Part shown: positions 8,429 through 17,177 of the stretch, in pieces | How the letters are laid out: each line of letters starts with the position of its first letter | Position numbering within the stretch: position 1 is the first letter of the stretch | Origin: JAGVYF01 sp041650315 | GTDB taxonomy: Archaea; Nanobdellota; Nanobdellia; Woesearchaeales; JAGVYF01 | Direction: 5' to 3' | NCBI GenBank assembly: GCA_041650315.1 | Contig: JBAZLJ010000003.1 | Span: forward strand, 27,233-91,232 | Length of the DNA: 64,000 nucleotides | The notes under the pieces: model-generated | Databases searched by the model: none | Told to the model about the DNA's origin: nothing | The model's input: only the letters and a program-made list of their open reading frames with translations | Made by a program: the position numbers and the translations under genes

Positions 8429-8590
8429 TCTATAACTGCCTTATTCTTAGTTTATACGCTTTGAGACAAACTGAGACTATAAACAAGTTCCATGAGAAGC
8501 GATGGGGTGTCTCAATGAGACAATCTTGATACTATTTAAGACTTATATCTCTGAATTGAGACTATATGAGACTATATTGAGTCTTTTTTA
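8411..8590. repeat. GAGACT repeat array downstream of paralog 1
   Basis: About nine copies of GAGACT/AGTCTC-type words in 180 bases, direct and inverted: the perfect palindrome GAGACTAGTCTC (8411-8422), TTGAGAC (8461), CTGAGACTATA (8471), GTCTCAATGAGAC (8510-8522), TTGAGACTATA (8556), TGAGACTATA (8567) and TTGAGTC (8577). The consensus is about TGAGACTATA. A similar array follows the paralog at 17178. It may be a set of binding sites; a T-tract at 8582-8588 could end transcription. Confidence 0.6.
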
Positions 8591-8789
8591 TAAAAAAATC
8601 AGCTATTTATTATATATAGCACGAAAAGAGCCCACATTTATGGTTTATTCTAATAAGGAGCTCAAAAAGGAACATTTATATACTAAATTTAGTACTAATT
8701 CCTTCATATACTGATTTAGGACGTCGCAAGAGGTCTATGATTAGTATAATCATATTCAAAATATTCATAAAAACGAGGTTGATCTAAAA
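8591..8789 (+). promoter_or_regulatory. Promoter and leader of the surface-protein gene
   Basis: A strong TATA (ACATTTATATACTAAA, about 8673-8688) predicts transcription from near 8705, giving a leader of about 85 bases. A Shine-Dalgarno-like GAGGTTGAT sits at 8775-8783 before the ATG. The 70-codon reading frame at 8502-8714 is not considered a gene. Confidence 0.5.
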
Positions 8790-11099
8790 ATGGTGGAATT
8801 GAAATATAAACTTTTATTCGTGTTTTCTATTGTTTTATTGTGTTCTATTGCAAGCGCTGATGCTGGCGTGACCAATGTTTCAGATCAGGCAAATACAACT
8901 ACTAATTATTTAACATATACATTCAGTGCTAAAACAAATATCACTGGCAGCTGTACTTTGTATGGTAATTGGTCAGGATCTTGGGCTAAAAACCAAACCT
9001 TTACTAATATGACTAAAGACACTTTATTTAGTTTCACACCAATAACATTCGCAACTGCGCAAACCACCAATTATTTCTGGAACGTGAATTGTTCAAATGC
9101 AACTTATACAACACCTGGTTGGGGCAATAACTACACTTTTGTAGTTGATGGAGTGGGTCCTTATGTTACACTTCATTTGAATTATACTACCAATAGGCAA
9201 ACATATGTGTTCTCATCAATGTCAACAGAAACCGGTACATGTACATTGTATGGTAGTTGGTCAGGGATTTGGGCAAAGAATGAGACCAAAGCAGTAGTAG
9301 CGTCTACCCAATTCAATTTTACCTCGATTAAATTCACTAATACATCATTATCTAGTTATTTATGGGGCGTGAACTGCAGCGATCAATATGGCAATACTGT
9401 ATTGAATTGGAGTACTACCAATATTACATTCACAACAGATGTTGTATCTCCATTGATTGTTAGTAATAGTCTAAGGAACTATACCAATGATATGAGAATT
9501 TACACAATGTCTGGTAAATTAAATGAATATGGTACATGTACATTGTACGGCAATTGGTCAGGTTCATGGGCAAAGAATGAGACTAAATCAGTAACTGCGA
9601 ACGAGTTCTTCAATTTCACTACAATCGCATTCGCTATAGGTACATCTGCAAATTACAAATGGGGTGTAAACTGCACAGACCTTGCAGAGAATCAAGTGAT
9701 GAATTGGAGCACAACTAATCTGACATTCACTCCAGATGGAACTGCTCCTACAATAACTACAGTTAGAAATTTAACTGTGGATAATGCAACTTACATTTAT
9801 TATGTGAATAGCAGTGAAACAGGCACTTGTACATTATGGGGCGATTGGTCAGGCTCATGGTCTGCAAATGAGACTATTTCAGTTGTAGCCAATGTTGAAT
9901 CTCCTTTTACAACAATACAATTTACTACTTATTCAGTACGTTATAATTGGACTGTGAAATGTTTGGATGCAGCGTTGAATCCAGCATGGGCAGCAGCTAA
10001 TTACACTACATTAGTAGGTAGAGACATTTATACGCCAAGAAGTACAACGAATCTTACACTTGCTGCACAGTCTGCTTTAAACAAAGTAGTTTTGACTTGG
10101 CAAGCAGTCACATTAGATTCAGTGGGCAATACAGATGATTCAGAATTGAAATACATGATTTGGAGAATCGCGAGTACACCTGCGAATTATACAGATACTC
10201 CATTACGTTTAGGATTCACAAATTTGAAGAACATAACTGGAGCAGTAACTACAAGTGATGAAATTTCAACTACTTCATCTGCGACATATCATTATTTGGT
10301 TACAACTGCAGATGACGGCGGAAATTCAAACTTGAGCATCAAAAACGAAACTGCTGCTAATAACATAAGGCAAATTTATTTGACTTATACAGCACCAGTC
10401 GCAGACACCTCAACAGGTAGTTCAGGCGGTGGTTCAGGCAGTGGAGGTAGTGATAGTGGTGCTTCAATAGTAAGCACAACGGCACCAACAATTGTAGGCA
10501 CCAAACAATCTAAAGTTTGGGACACAATAACTGTTGAGAAACCAATTACTTTACTGATAACAAAAGCAGACTTTGCAATCAAGCAAATCGATGTTTCAGT
10601 AACAGAAGCAGTTTCGAATGCAGGATTGACTGTGACACAATTGATTGAACAGCCAACTACAACAACTGAATTGGATCACGCATACAAATATTTCAACATT
10701 GAAGGCTCAAATCTAGGTGCTTCATTGGATAAAGCAAAGATCAAGTTCAGCGTAGAGAAATCTTGGTTGACTAAGAACGGCTTGGATGCGAATGGTGTAA
10801 TGATGTACAAATTCAAAGGTACTGAATGGATGCCATTAGCTACAATGAAAATATCAGAAGACGATAATTCTGTGCAGTTTGAAGCAGAAACAACAACATT
10901 CAGCTATTATGCGATTGGTGCAAAACCAAAAGCTGCTGAAACACCTGCGACAACCACAGAACCAGCTACAACAACAGAAGAGCAAGCTGAAACCGCAGCA
11001 GAAGGAAGCAACTTCTGGTGGTATGTATTAGCAGTAGCAATCGTAGCAGGACTAGTCTGGTACTTCTACGGAACAGAAACCAAGCACAAAAGGAAATAA
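8790..11099 (+). CDS. Surface protein with four Cys-paired modules and PGF-pre-PGF domain
   Basis: A 769-residue secreted, membrane-anchored protein. It opens with a signal peptide (hydrophobic FVFSIVLLCSIASADA, residues 11-26) and carries four copies of a roughly 100-residue beta module with core words GTCTLYGNWSGSW, NETK, NFTSI and WGVNCSD; the two cysteines per module are likely to pair. A fibronectin-like segment and a Gly/Ser linker (about residues 537-555) follow. The region ending with TTTFSYYAIG fits the PGF-pre-PGF domain seen near the C terminus of archaeal surface proteins. A Thr/Glu-rich stalk, one membrane helix (WWYVLAVAIVAGLVWYFY) and a basic tail close it. The same Cys module recurs 12 times in the 11,010-residue giant, so this is a small sibling of that protein. 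Confidence 0.85.
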   Translation: MVELKYKLLFVFSIVLLCSIASADAGVTNVSDQANTTTNYLTYTFSAKTNITGSCTLYGNWSGSWAKNQTFTNMTKDTLFSFTPITFATAQTTNYFWNVNCSNATYTTPGWGNNYTFVVDGVGPYVTLHLNYTTNRQTYVFSSMSTETGTCTLYGSWSGIWAKNETKAVVASTQFNFTSIKFTNTSLSSYLWGVNCSDQYGNTVLNWSTTNITFTTDVVSPLIVSNSLRNYTNDMRIYTMSGKLNEYGTCTLYGNWSGSWAKNETKSVTANEFFNFTTIAFAIGTSANYKWGVNCTDLAENQVMNWSTTNLTFTPDGTAPTITTVRNLTVDNATYIYYVNSSETGTCTLWGDWSGSWSANETISVVANVESPFTTIQFTTYSVRYNWTVKCLDAALNPAWAAANYTTLVGRDIYTPRSTTNLTLAAQSALNKVVLTWQAVTLDSVGNTDDSELKYMIWRIASTPANYTDTPLRLGFTNLKNITGAVTTSDEISTTSSATYHYLVTTADDGGNSNLSIKNETAANNIRQIYLTYTAPVADTSTGSSGGGSGSGGSDSGASIVSTTAPTIVGTKQSKVWDTITVEKPITLLITKADFAIKQIDVSVTEAVSNAGLTVTQLIEQPTTTTELDHAYKYFNIEGSNLGASLDKAKIKFSVEKSWLTKNGLDANGVMMYKFKGTEWMPLATMKISEDDNSVQFEAETTTFSYYAIGAKPKAAETPATTTEPATTTEEQAETAAEGSNFWWYVLAVAIVAGLVWYFYGTETKHKRK

Positions 11100-11135
11100 A
11101 CTTTCCTTTATTTTTCTTATTTTTTAATTTATTTT
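11090..11135 (+). terminator. Stop-codon-overlapping hairpin and T-tract
   Basis: AAGGAAA (11090-11096) pairs with TTTCCTT (11102-11108) across the TAA stop and is followed by TTATTTTTCTTATTTTTT. Confidence 0.55.
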
Positions 11136-11139
11136 ATAA

Positions 11140-11841
11140 TTATTGATTAAGATAGAATTCTCTTTTATCTTCGGGAAACTTCTCAATAGCATATCTTAAC
11201 ATAGTTCTGGGCATTTTTTTGCAATTCTTCATCAGGAATGCTTCTTCAGCAGCCATATCGCGTTTGCCTACTTCGCGCAGCATCCAACCTACTGCTTTAT
11301 GCATTAAATCATGTGTATCATGTAGCGAAATCTCAGCAAGTCTTAATGTATCTTCAAACTGATTGTTACGGATGAATGCAAAGGTTGCTATTATCGCAAT
11401 ACGTCGGTCCCATAGACTCTTTGACTTAATCAACTCATATAATACATCTCTTTTCATATCTAATAAGAAGTCGCCAAGTATTTGGCTAGCAGAAAGGTCA
11501 ACAAGGTCCCAATTATTGATGAATCTTGTATTCCCCAGATAGAATTCAACAGCTAATCTTTTATTGAAAATAGTGGCTTTATTGTATTTATTGATCAACA
11601 CTAGCAATGCTGTGAGCCTAAATTCGTGATATTTACTAAGAATTAACTCTTGCAGTTCATCAAGCATAAGATCGGGATATTTCTTAGCGATTTTACGTTG
11701 TATTGGCACTACAATGCCTAAGAACTTATCACCATAGCCGTATTCTCCCCTTTTAGTCTTAAAGAAACGTGCTAACTCTTCAGCTTTCCTAGGATTTTTA
11801 TGTTTAAGCAGTTCCTTTTTGATCTCTCTTATGCTATTCAT
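11140..11841 (-). CDS. AlkD-like DNA alkylation repair glycosylase
   Basis: A 233-residue all-helical HEAT-like repeat protein of the AlkD family (COG4912), which removes alkylated bases such as 3- and 7-methylpurines without base flipping. The catalytic trio appears to be kept: Trp111 and Asp115 in NNWDLVDLSAS, and Trp186 in HKAVGWMLREVGK, matching Trp109/Asp113/Trp187 of Bacillus AlkD in spacing. Family landmarks SLWDRRIAI and MPRTMLRYAIEKF are present. It is a stand-alone gene that ends convergently with the surface-protein gene. Confidence 0.92.
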   Translation of the reverse strand: MNSIREIKKELLKHKNPRKAEELARFFKTKRGEYGYGDKFLGIVVPIQRKIAKKYPDLMLDELQELILSKYHEFRLTALLVLINKYNKATIFNKRLAVEFYLGNTRFINNWDLVDLSASQILGDFLLDMKRDVLYELIKSKSLWDRRIAIIATFAFIRNNQFEDTLRLAEISLHDTHDLMHKAVGWMLREVGKRDMAAEEAFLMKNCKKMPRTMLRYAIEKFPEDKREFYLNQ

Positions 11842-11905
11842 ATTTAGAGATTAGGAACTAGGTTATATAAGATTAATTGAAAATAAAAGAGAAAAAGAAG
11901 AAGAC

Positions 11906-13855
11906 TTAATAGAAATAGTCTTCAGGATAATAGACATAATCTTCTTCAGCCAGGCTTCCGACAGCTTTCTTAGCTTTTTTCTTAGGCTTATTTACTTCGC
12001 TAAGATCTGGCTCTTCAGCGCCAACATCAGACTCTGCTTGAATTTCGTCGAATATCCTTGGCCTTTTAGATCTCATGTATTGAGTCTTTTTAGGTTCAGA
12101 TGCTCTTTCGTCAGATTTCAAGACAGGAGTTCCTTTGACTTTAACTTCAGAATCTACATCTACAACTTCAATCTGAGGCGTTTCTATATCTAAAGAGCTT
12201 TCAGCTACTTCTTTTTTCTTAGCCTTTTTAGCTTTAGGTTCTTTTACTTCCACAGCTTCTTTAGGTATCTCCTCAACAATTTCTACTTTTGGGATATCAG
12301 CTTCATGCTTAAGCTGTGCTTCATCTTCCTGTTCAATTTCTTCGCTTTGGAACACGAAACTTTCATCGTCAACTTCTTCAAAGAAGAAATTGACAACGCC
12401 TTTCTTAAGCTTGTCTAGGAATCCATTATCATTTGTGGTAACTTCTGGTTCTAGTTTAAGATCTATCTGAGGTTCTTCTTTCTCATCAAACATCTTTTCA
12501 ATCTCAGCTACAAAAGTGGTATCGCCAAGGGTGGTTTCTTCTTTTTTCTTGTAAGCGACAGCTGATTCGGTTTTCAATGATGCGCCATACTCTTCTTTTA
12601 TATCAGAAGGTGTTTCTACATTGAACACATCATCTTCTTCTAAGAAGAAATCTGCAATTCCTTTCATCGTGCGTTTCAGTAACCCTGATCCTTCTTCAGC
12701 GACAGGTGTTGCTTCAAGCATACTAGGAGTTTCCAATTGTTGTTGAACCATAGGTTCATTTACTATTTCCTCAACAACTTTAGGTTCTTCCCTAACTTCT
12801 TTGAGTTTAACACTGCTCTTTGTGCCTTGCAGCATTTCAATCATGACAGTATTCTTATCAGTTTTGTGCTGGCTTTTCTCGAGATCGCTTCTCAGTCTTT
12901 CAACTTCTTTTCTTAACTCTCTGCTTTCTTTAAGTTCAGCGCGTAATGATGCAATCTCGTTAGCCAGTTCATCATTCTGCGATTTAACTTGATCAACAGC
13001 TTTTAATTCTTCTTTAGCAGCGAATCCACCAAGTTTTTCTTCGAAATCTGACACAGAACCAAGCCTTTTCCTGATATCTTCAATTTCATTGTTGAACAAG
13101 TTTATGTCAACAGAACCGCTTTTCTGATCAGTAATCTGCGCCATGCGCATATTCAATTCAGCCAAGCTTTCTTTCAAGTCTTCGATATCCTTGACTTTAT
13201 TCAAGAATGATTCTTCCTTTACGAATTTAGCGCAGGACACTTCTTTGAATTCCATCAATTGTTGTTTTGCATTCTGCAATTCGTTCAATAGTTCTTTGGA
13301 TTTGGATAATTCGTCTTTGAAAGAAGCAGTATCTTCTTGCACATTGGTTAATTGCCTATTGATATTCAGTTTCTCAAAGTAATTGAACTTTATTTCTTCG
13401 ATGTCTTTGGTTTTTTCAACTAGTCCCAAGATTGCTTTTTCAATGACTTGGTTATTATCTTCAAAGCTTTTTTTAGTAACAAGCTTTTCTTTCAGAATAT
13501 CCATTACTTTGACGAAATTGTCTTTCAGTTTAGCAGTATCAGCAGATACTTTCTCAAGTTCTTTTTTGTAGTCTGCTTTGAGCTCTTCTTTATATGACTT
13601 TGATTCTTCCTTCATCGCAGAAAGTGATTCGCGCTGTTCATTGACCAATTCATTCTTGTAATCTTTGAATTTCTTGATTTCATCAGCGAGGAATTTTATT
13701 TTCGTATTAGTTAAATCTAAGCTGTTTTTGTTTCTTTTTTCAGCTTCTTTGAGTTCGACATTAAGTTCTTTTTTTGTCTCAGACATATCTTCTTTTATCT
13801 TAGAAAAAGAAGTCTTCAATACGCTATCAAGTTCAGAAAAGTTATTTACTTTCAT
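11906..13855 (-). CDS. Long coiled-coil protein with LKxxFxKIKED head
   Basis: A 649-residue cytoplasmic-looking protein. Residues 13-23 hold LKTSFSKIKED, the N-terminal motif shared with three other proteins here. Roughly residues 25-345 are continuous coiled coil. The C-terminal half is acidic and disordered-looking but contains two copies of an amphipathic motif, LLKRTMKGIADFFLEE (about 389-404) and FLDKLKKGVVNFFFEE (about 478-493), then basic patches (PKAKKAKKKE, KPKKKAKK) and an aromatic acidic end (EDYVYYPEDYFY). I do not recognise a named family. The architecture suggests a scaffold or chromosome-organising role, which is inference only. Its promoter is probably the minus-strand CTTTATATAG near 13932-13941. 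Confidence 0.7.
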   Translation of the reverse strand: MKVNNFSELDSVLKTSFSKIKEDMSETKKELNVELKEAEKRNKNSLDLTNTKIKFLADEIKKFKDYKNELVNEQRESLSAMKEESKSYKEELKADYKKELEKVSADTAKLKDNFVKVMDILKEKLVTKKSFEDNNQVIEKAILGLVEKTKDIEEIKFNYFEKLNINRQLTNVQEDTASFKDELSKSKELLNELQNAKQQLMEFKEVSCAKFVKEESFLNKVKDIEDLKESLAELNMRMAQITDQKSGSVDINLFNNEIEDIRKRLGSVSDFEEKLGGFAAKEELKAVDQVKSQNDELANEIASLRAELKESRELRKEVERLRSDLEKSQHKTDKNTVMIEMLQGTKSSVKLKEVREEPKVVEEIVNEPMVQQQLETPSMLEATPVAEEGSGLLKRTMKGIADFFLEEDDVFNVETPSDIKEEYGASLKTESAVAYKKKEETTLGDTTFVAEIEKMFDEKEEPQIDLKLEPEVTTNDNGFLDKLKKGVVNFFFEEVDDESFVFQSEEIEQEDEAQLKHEADIPKVEIVEEIPKEAVEVKEPKAKKAKKKEVAESSLDIETPQIEVVDVDSEVKVKGTPVLKSDERASEPKKTQYMRSKRPRIFDEIQAESDVGAEEPDLSEVNKPKKKAKKAVGSLAEEDYVYYPEDYFY

Positions 13856-14015
13856 CTCATCTACCCCCTATTTATCACATTACTAATTGAATATTATACC
13901 CTCTCTTTTTCAAGATTTATGAGTTCGACCTCTATATAAAGATTATGCGACTCGCATATATCTATTTCTTAGCCGAAGAGTTAGAATATATATTAAGAAA
14001 ATAATGATTTGAAAT

Positions 14016-14213
14016 CTAATCTTTTTTGTATTGCGCAACTAAATCAATCAAATCGCAATGTGTTAAGAACAATGCTCTGCAGCAAGGTCTTTCCAAGCCG
14101 AGATCATCCATGACTTTTTTCTTGTCGTCGCCTCTATCTAGACGTTTATTATAGTCTTCCCATAGGTGCGATACAGGTTTTCCGCAAGAAAAGCATCTCA
14201 TTGGTACAATCAT
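14016..14213 (-). CDS. rpo10: RNA polymerase subunit Rpo10 (N)
   Basis: A 65-residue zinc-binding subunit of archaeal RNA polymerase (eukaryotic RPB10). The signature CFSCG (C7, C10) and the CC pair (C44, C45) give the four zinc ligands; GLERPCCRALFLTH is the conserved second half. Length is typical. A minus-strand TATA-like element (CTATATAGCTTAAATATT, about 14230-14247) lies about 25 bases before the ATG, suggesting a leaderless mRNA. Confidence 0.97.
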   Translation of the reverse strand: MIVPMRCFSCGKPVSHLWEDYNKRLDRGDDKKKVMDDLGLERPCCRALFLTHCDLIDLVAQYKKD

Positions 14214-14299
14214 TTTTTATCACGCAATTAATATTTAAGCTATATAGTGGGATATTGGTCCTTTTATAAATCTTTCTGTAAAAGGTACATTTCAGATAA

Positions 14300-14458
14300 T
14301 GTCTGCAACCATTGTAAATTTTATCGCTAAAGAAGAGAACTGACTGGGCTCCACTACGAGGGATGTCAGTCATAGCATAGGAATGTAGAAAATTTACCCC
14401 TCAAAACCGCGGTTTTGATGGTGCTCAGAATTAATATAATTCTGACACGTTGCAGACA
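14300..14458 (+). ncRNA. Structured RNA family B, copy 1
   Basis: A 159-base element. Terminal stem TGTCTGCAAC (14300-14309) with GTTGCAGACA (14449-14458). Second stem GTAAATTTT (14314-14322) with AAAATTTAC (14389-14397). Third stem ACTGAC (14339-14344) with GTCAGT (14365-14370), capped by a GGGCTCCA...GGGA loop. On the 3' side are two extra hairpins, TCAAAACCGCGGTTTTGA (14401-14418) and CAGAATTA/TAATTCTG (about 14426-14444). The 5' core from 14311 to 14352 is almost identical to copy 2 at 17982-18023, but the terminal stems differ while remaining complementary. A TATA-like TTTTATAAAT (14262-14271) lies upstream on the plus strand. The family is not recognised. Confidence 0.72.
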
Positions 14459-14476
14459 ATCGAAATGAGAAAAATT

Positions 14477-15700
14477 CTATCTGTAATGCTTGAACTCTTC
14501 TGCATGCGGAGTATTTTCTTTCTGTCCGAGGGGGCTGATCTTCTCGAACAAAGCCCGTTTCTGTAATTCTTTAATAGTATGTGCGGTACTATAGCTCATG
14601 CCAGACTGCAGTCCGCCAACCAACTGCTCGATTATTGGTTTGACAAATCCTTTGTAAGGTATTCTTTTAGTAACACCTTCAGGGATGATTCTTTTGTTGC
14701 CATCGACAAGTTTCTTTGATTGCGCATCTACTTGCACATCTCTGCTCGACATACCGCGATAGATTTTGAAGCATTTTTCGCATTCCTCCGGGGTCATCTT
14801 GCGGAGTGTCGATTGCGGCACAAGCATATCTTTACCATTCTTGATAGAATAAACATTTCCGGGGCTTTCATATGTCCCTGCAAGTAAACTGCCTAGCATG
14901 ACTGTGCTAGCCCCCGCAGCAAGCGCTTTTACAATATCTGCAGAAAGCCTGATTCCGCCGTCAGCAATTATAGGTATTCCATATTCTCTTGCTTTCCTTG
15001 CACAACGATATATTGCAGATAGTTGAGGGACCCCATGTCCGGTTACAAGCCTAGTTGTGCATACTGCGCCAGGCCCGATTCCGACTTTGATGCAGTCGAC
15101 GCCTAGATTAGCAAGGAATTCTACTCCACCAGGTGTAGCTACATTGCCGGCGACGATAGGATGATGTGGATATTTTGAACGGAATGTTGTTATTGCATTA
15201 GCCATCTGCTCTGAATAACCATTCGCTATATCGAATATGATTATGTCAGCGCCTGCATTGATTAGCTTATCAGCGCGATCCATGAAATCTTCTTTGACTC
15301 CTACTGATGCACCTACTAGATACTTCTTGCCTACTTCAACGCCTCTGCGTTTAACTTCTTTAATCATTTCAGCTTCTTCATCTATAGAGTTAGTCAGCCG
15401 GTATAGGAAGCCAATGCCGCCTATTTCAGCCATAGCTACCGCCATCTCTACTCCAGTGACTGTATCCATATTCGCTGAGATTATAGGTATTTTCAACTTT
15501 ATCTTGCTAGTCAAATCAGATGTTGTATCAGCATCTCTTCTGCTGTTTAATGATTTCCTAGGCAACATAATCACGTCGTCAAAAGTGGTATTGTATGCAA
15601 GCAATGCATATCTGCCTATACTTGACGATCTGTACCTCTTGTAGATAGAATCGTACATGTCTTCCAGAATTTCTGTGAATGGCACGTCTTCATCAGGCAA
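14477..15700 (-). CDS. IMP dehydrogenase/GMP reductase family enzyme (GMP reductase-like)
   Basis: A 407-residue TIM-barrel purine nucleotide enzyme without the CBS pair usually inserted in IMP dehydrogenase. The catalytic loop GIGPGAVCTTR places the nucleophilic cysteine at residue 214; FDDVIMLPR at the N terminus and the ADGGIRLSADIVKALAAGA phosphate-binding region are clear. Details such as ISANMDTV, TGxGxPQLSA and YRGMSS resemble GMP reductase (GMP to IMP) more than IMP dehydrogenase, and I do not see the Arg-Tyr flap pair of IMPDH. The segment PEGVTKRIPYKG with LVGGLQSGM is shared with IMPDH. The longest start is TTG at 15700, but a TATA (GCTTAAATAGG, about 15707-15717) only 12 bases upstream suggests the true start is downstream, e.g. 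GTG at 15685. Confidence 0.88.
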   Translation of the reverse strand: MPDEDVPFTEILEDMYDSIYKRYRSSSIGRYALLAYNTTFDDVIMLPRKSLNSRRDADTTSDLTSKIKLKIPIISANMDTVTGVEMAVAMAEIGGIGFLYRLTNSIDEEAEMIKEVKRRGVEVGKKYLVGASVGVKEDFMDRADKLINAGADIIIFDIANGYSEQMANAITTFRSKYPHHPIVAGNVATPGGVEFLANLGVDCIKVGIGPGAVCTTRLVTGHGVPQLSAIYRCARKAREYGIPIIADGGIRLSADIVKALAAGASTVMLGSLLAGTYESPGNVYSIKNGKDMLVPQSTLRKMTPEECEKCFKIYRGMSSRDVQVDAQSKKLVDGNKRIIPEGVTKRIPYKGFVKPIIEQLVGGLQSGMSYSTAHTIKELQKRALFEKISPLGQKENTPHAEEFKHYR

Positions 15701-15748
15701 TTATTCCTATTTAAGCATTATTAGGGTGTAATATATCTAAGAAAAACA

Positions 15749-16261
15749 TTAGACTTTCGATAATTCATATAGTCTGACAAACACTTCAGGTTCAATTTTA
15801 AGGCCAGCTTCCACAAGCAGTTTAGCGAGAGAATAACCTTCTTTGTCAGGTGCTTCTTTGCCGTCGATAACCTGATGCTTTAATATCTTCGTTATAAGAG
15901 GTTTACAGAGGATTCCTTCATTCAAGCCTATTGCTACCTCATTCCCGCGATCATTGAAGAATTTGAGCCTTTTCAGGTCGATAAATGAGCCTTTATTAGA
16001 CCATATCATATTCTCTTCTTTGAATCCATGATTAGCGAGTTCTAGCCTGATAGCATCGCATAATAGCTCCTTTTTAGATCTGGTTTTAACATCATAATCC
16101 CTGTAGAATTCAGCGAATGGAATCTCAGTTTCTCGACGATGATTATAGACTCGGCCAAGATACTTCTTAGCTTTCTGTCTAGGGCCATTTGCAGTCCATA
16201 TATTCTCGACGAGATAGGCATAATTTTTGCCTTTTATGGATTTGGTACGTACGAATGTCAT
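15749..16261 (-). CDS. Conserved DPANN protein of unknown function
   Basis: A 170-residue soluble basic protein. The first 40 residues (MTFVRTKSIKGKNYAYLVEN, then NGPRQKAKKYLGRVY) resemble the N-terminal beta domain of IS1634/IS4-type transposases, but no DDE catalytic domain follows; the rest reads as a compact alpha/beta domain (FIDLKRLKFFNDRGNEVAIGLNEG). I believe similar free-standing proteins are common in Woesearchaeota-like genomes, from memory only. A minus-strand TATA (GCTATATAAG, about 16279-16288) lies about 25 bases upstream of the ATG, supporting a leaderless gene. Confidence 0.65.
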   Translation of the reverse strand: MTFVRTKSIKGKNYAYLVENIWTANGPRQKAKKYLGRVYNHRRETEIPFAEFYRDYDVKTRSKKELLCDAIRLELANHGFKEENMIWSNKGSFIDLKRLKFFNDRGNEVAIGLNEGILCKPLITKILKHQVIDGKEAPDKEGYSLAKLLVEAGLKIEPEVFVRLYELSKV

Positions 16262-17177
16262 AATTGACTTTAGGCACTATGTAACTTATATAGCTTTTGC
16301 CTCACTTTTGCTATATACTTCATATATGAGTCGCTAAAGCCTAGAACTTAGTTTATTCAGTAGCTATTTAGCCTCTATTTTTAATCAAATCTTAATCAAT
16401 TGTGATTAATGACTCACTTAGTACGGGTAATTACTATGAGGTAGCTATTTCCTATTATGATTAGCTATCTAAACCACTTATTTATCAAACCATTACCATT
16501 AGCCTTTAACTAAACGGTTAGAATCATCAATTAACCACTCACTTTACTATATGCATACCAATATATGCACCATATTAGTACCTTATTGGCAGGTATTTTT
16601 CTTAAGGTATGGCTTATCTTTATCATTATACTTGGCTATATTAGGCAGATATATCTTAATGATGGCCTTTTAGCCACATTTTGAAGGCTCACTTTGCTAT
16701 ATAGCAGATTCATTTAGGGGTAAGGCTATTCAACTAATACCTCTCTTTTCTCTATTCAATAGGTAGTTACCGATTACCTTTCCTATTTTGGGTCAGTTTA
16801 ACCCTCATTCCCAGTCTCACTTCTTCAGTCTTAATTGGGACTGATCCCATTAACTATCTTATTCTCAATCCCAGTTCATTATTTGGGACTGAGACTATCC
16901 CATTATAATTTCATTCCACCAGAAATTACTTCAATTAGTTTGCGCAAATTGGACAAAAATTGAGCAAAATTCGTTAAAAATTCAATTAGTTTGTCAGTCT
17001 CATTCTCAGTCCTATTATAGTCTCAGTCCCATCTTATTGGGACTAAGACTAGGTTGGAAAAGCTAAAATTTATCAGTTATAGCCTTTTTTCAGTCCCACA
17101 ATAGTCCTAGGACTATCCTATCTCAGTCCTATTTTTTAGACAAAATTCATAAAATATTTGATAAAAATCTAGAAAAA
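16262..17177. repeat. Repeat-rich noncoding island, 0.9 kb
   Basis: No gene seen in 916 bases. The left half is AT-rich with three variants of CACTTTGCTATATA (about 16301, 16541, 16687), the inverted repeat TTAATCA/TGATTAA (about 16391-16408) and several AGCTAT words. The right half (16810-17130) is an array of GGGACTGAGACTATCCC-type words: GGGACTGATCCC (16837-16848), GGGACTGAGACTATCCC (16885-16901), CAGTCTCATTCTCAGTCC (16995-17012), TAGTCTCAGTCCC (17018-17030), GGGACTAAGAC (17039-17049), CAGTCCCA (17091), TAGTCCTAGGACTA (17103-17116) and CTCAGTCC (17122). TTCAATTAGTTTG occurs twice (16931 and 16981). It lies immediately downstream of the coiled-coil/winged-helix gene at 17178. It could be an iteron, centromere or origin-like locus; that is inference. 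Confidence 0.55.

Noticed and set aside
8411..8590. CRISPR array
   Set aside because: Repeats are about 6-10 bases, irregularly spaced and in both orientations, with no spacers of constant length and no cas genes.
8502..8714. 70-codon reading frame on the plus strand
   Set aside because: It lies over the GAGACT array and the promoter of the next gene, has low-complexity composition and no ribosome-binding site.
14149..14373. 74-codon minus-strand frame overlapping rpo10 and RNA family B copy 1
   Set aside because: It overlaps a certain gene in another frame and the structured RNA.
15749..16261. Transposase
   Set aside because: Only the N-terminal domain resembles IS1634/IS4 transposases; no DDE domain, inverted repeats or target duplications are seen.
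16906..16925. Origin recognition box
   Set aside because: Only one weak match to the archaeal ORB pattern and no orc1/cdc6 gene in the window; kept only as a remark.
16810..17130. CRISPR array or leader
   Set aside because: Same reasons: short palindromic words without uniform spacers.
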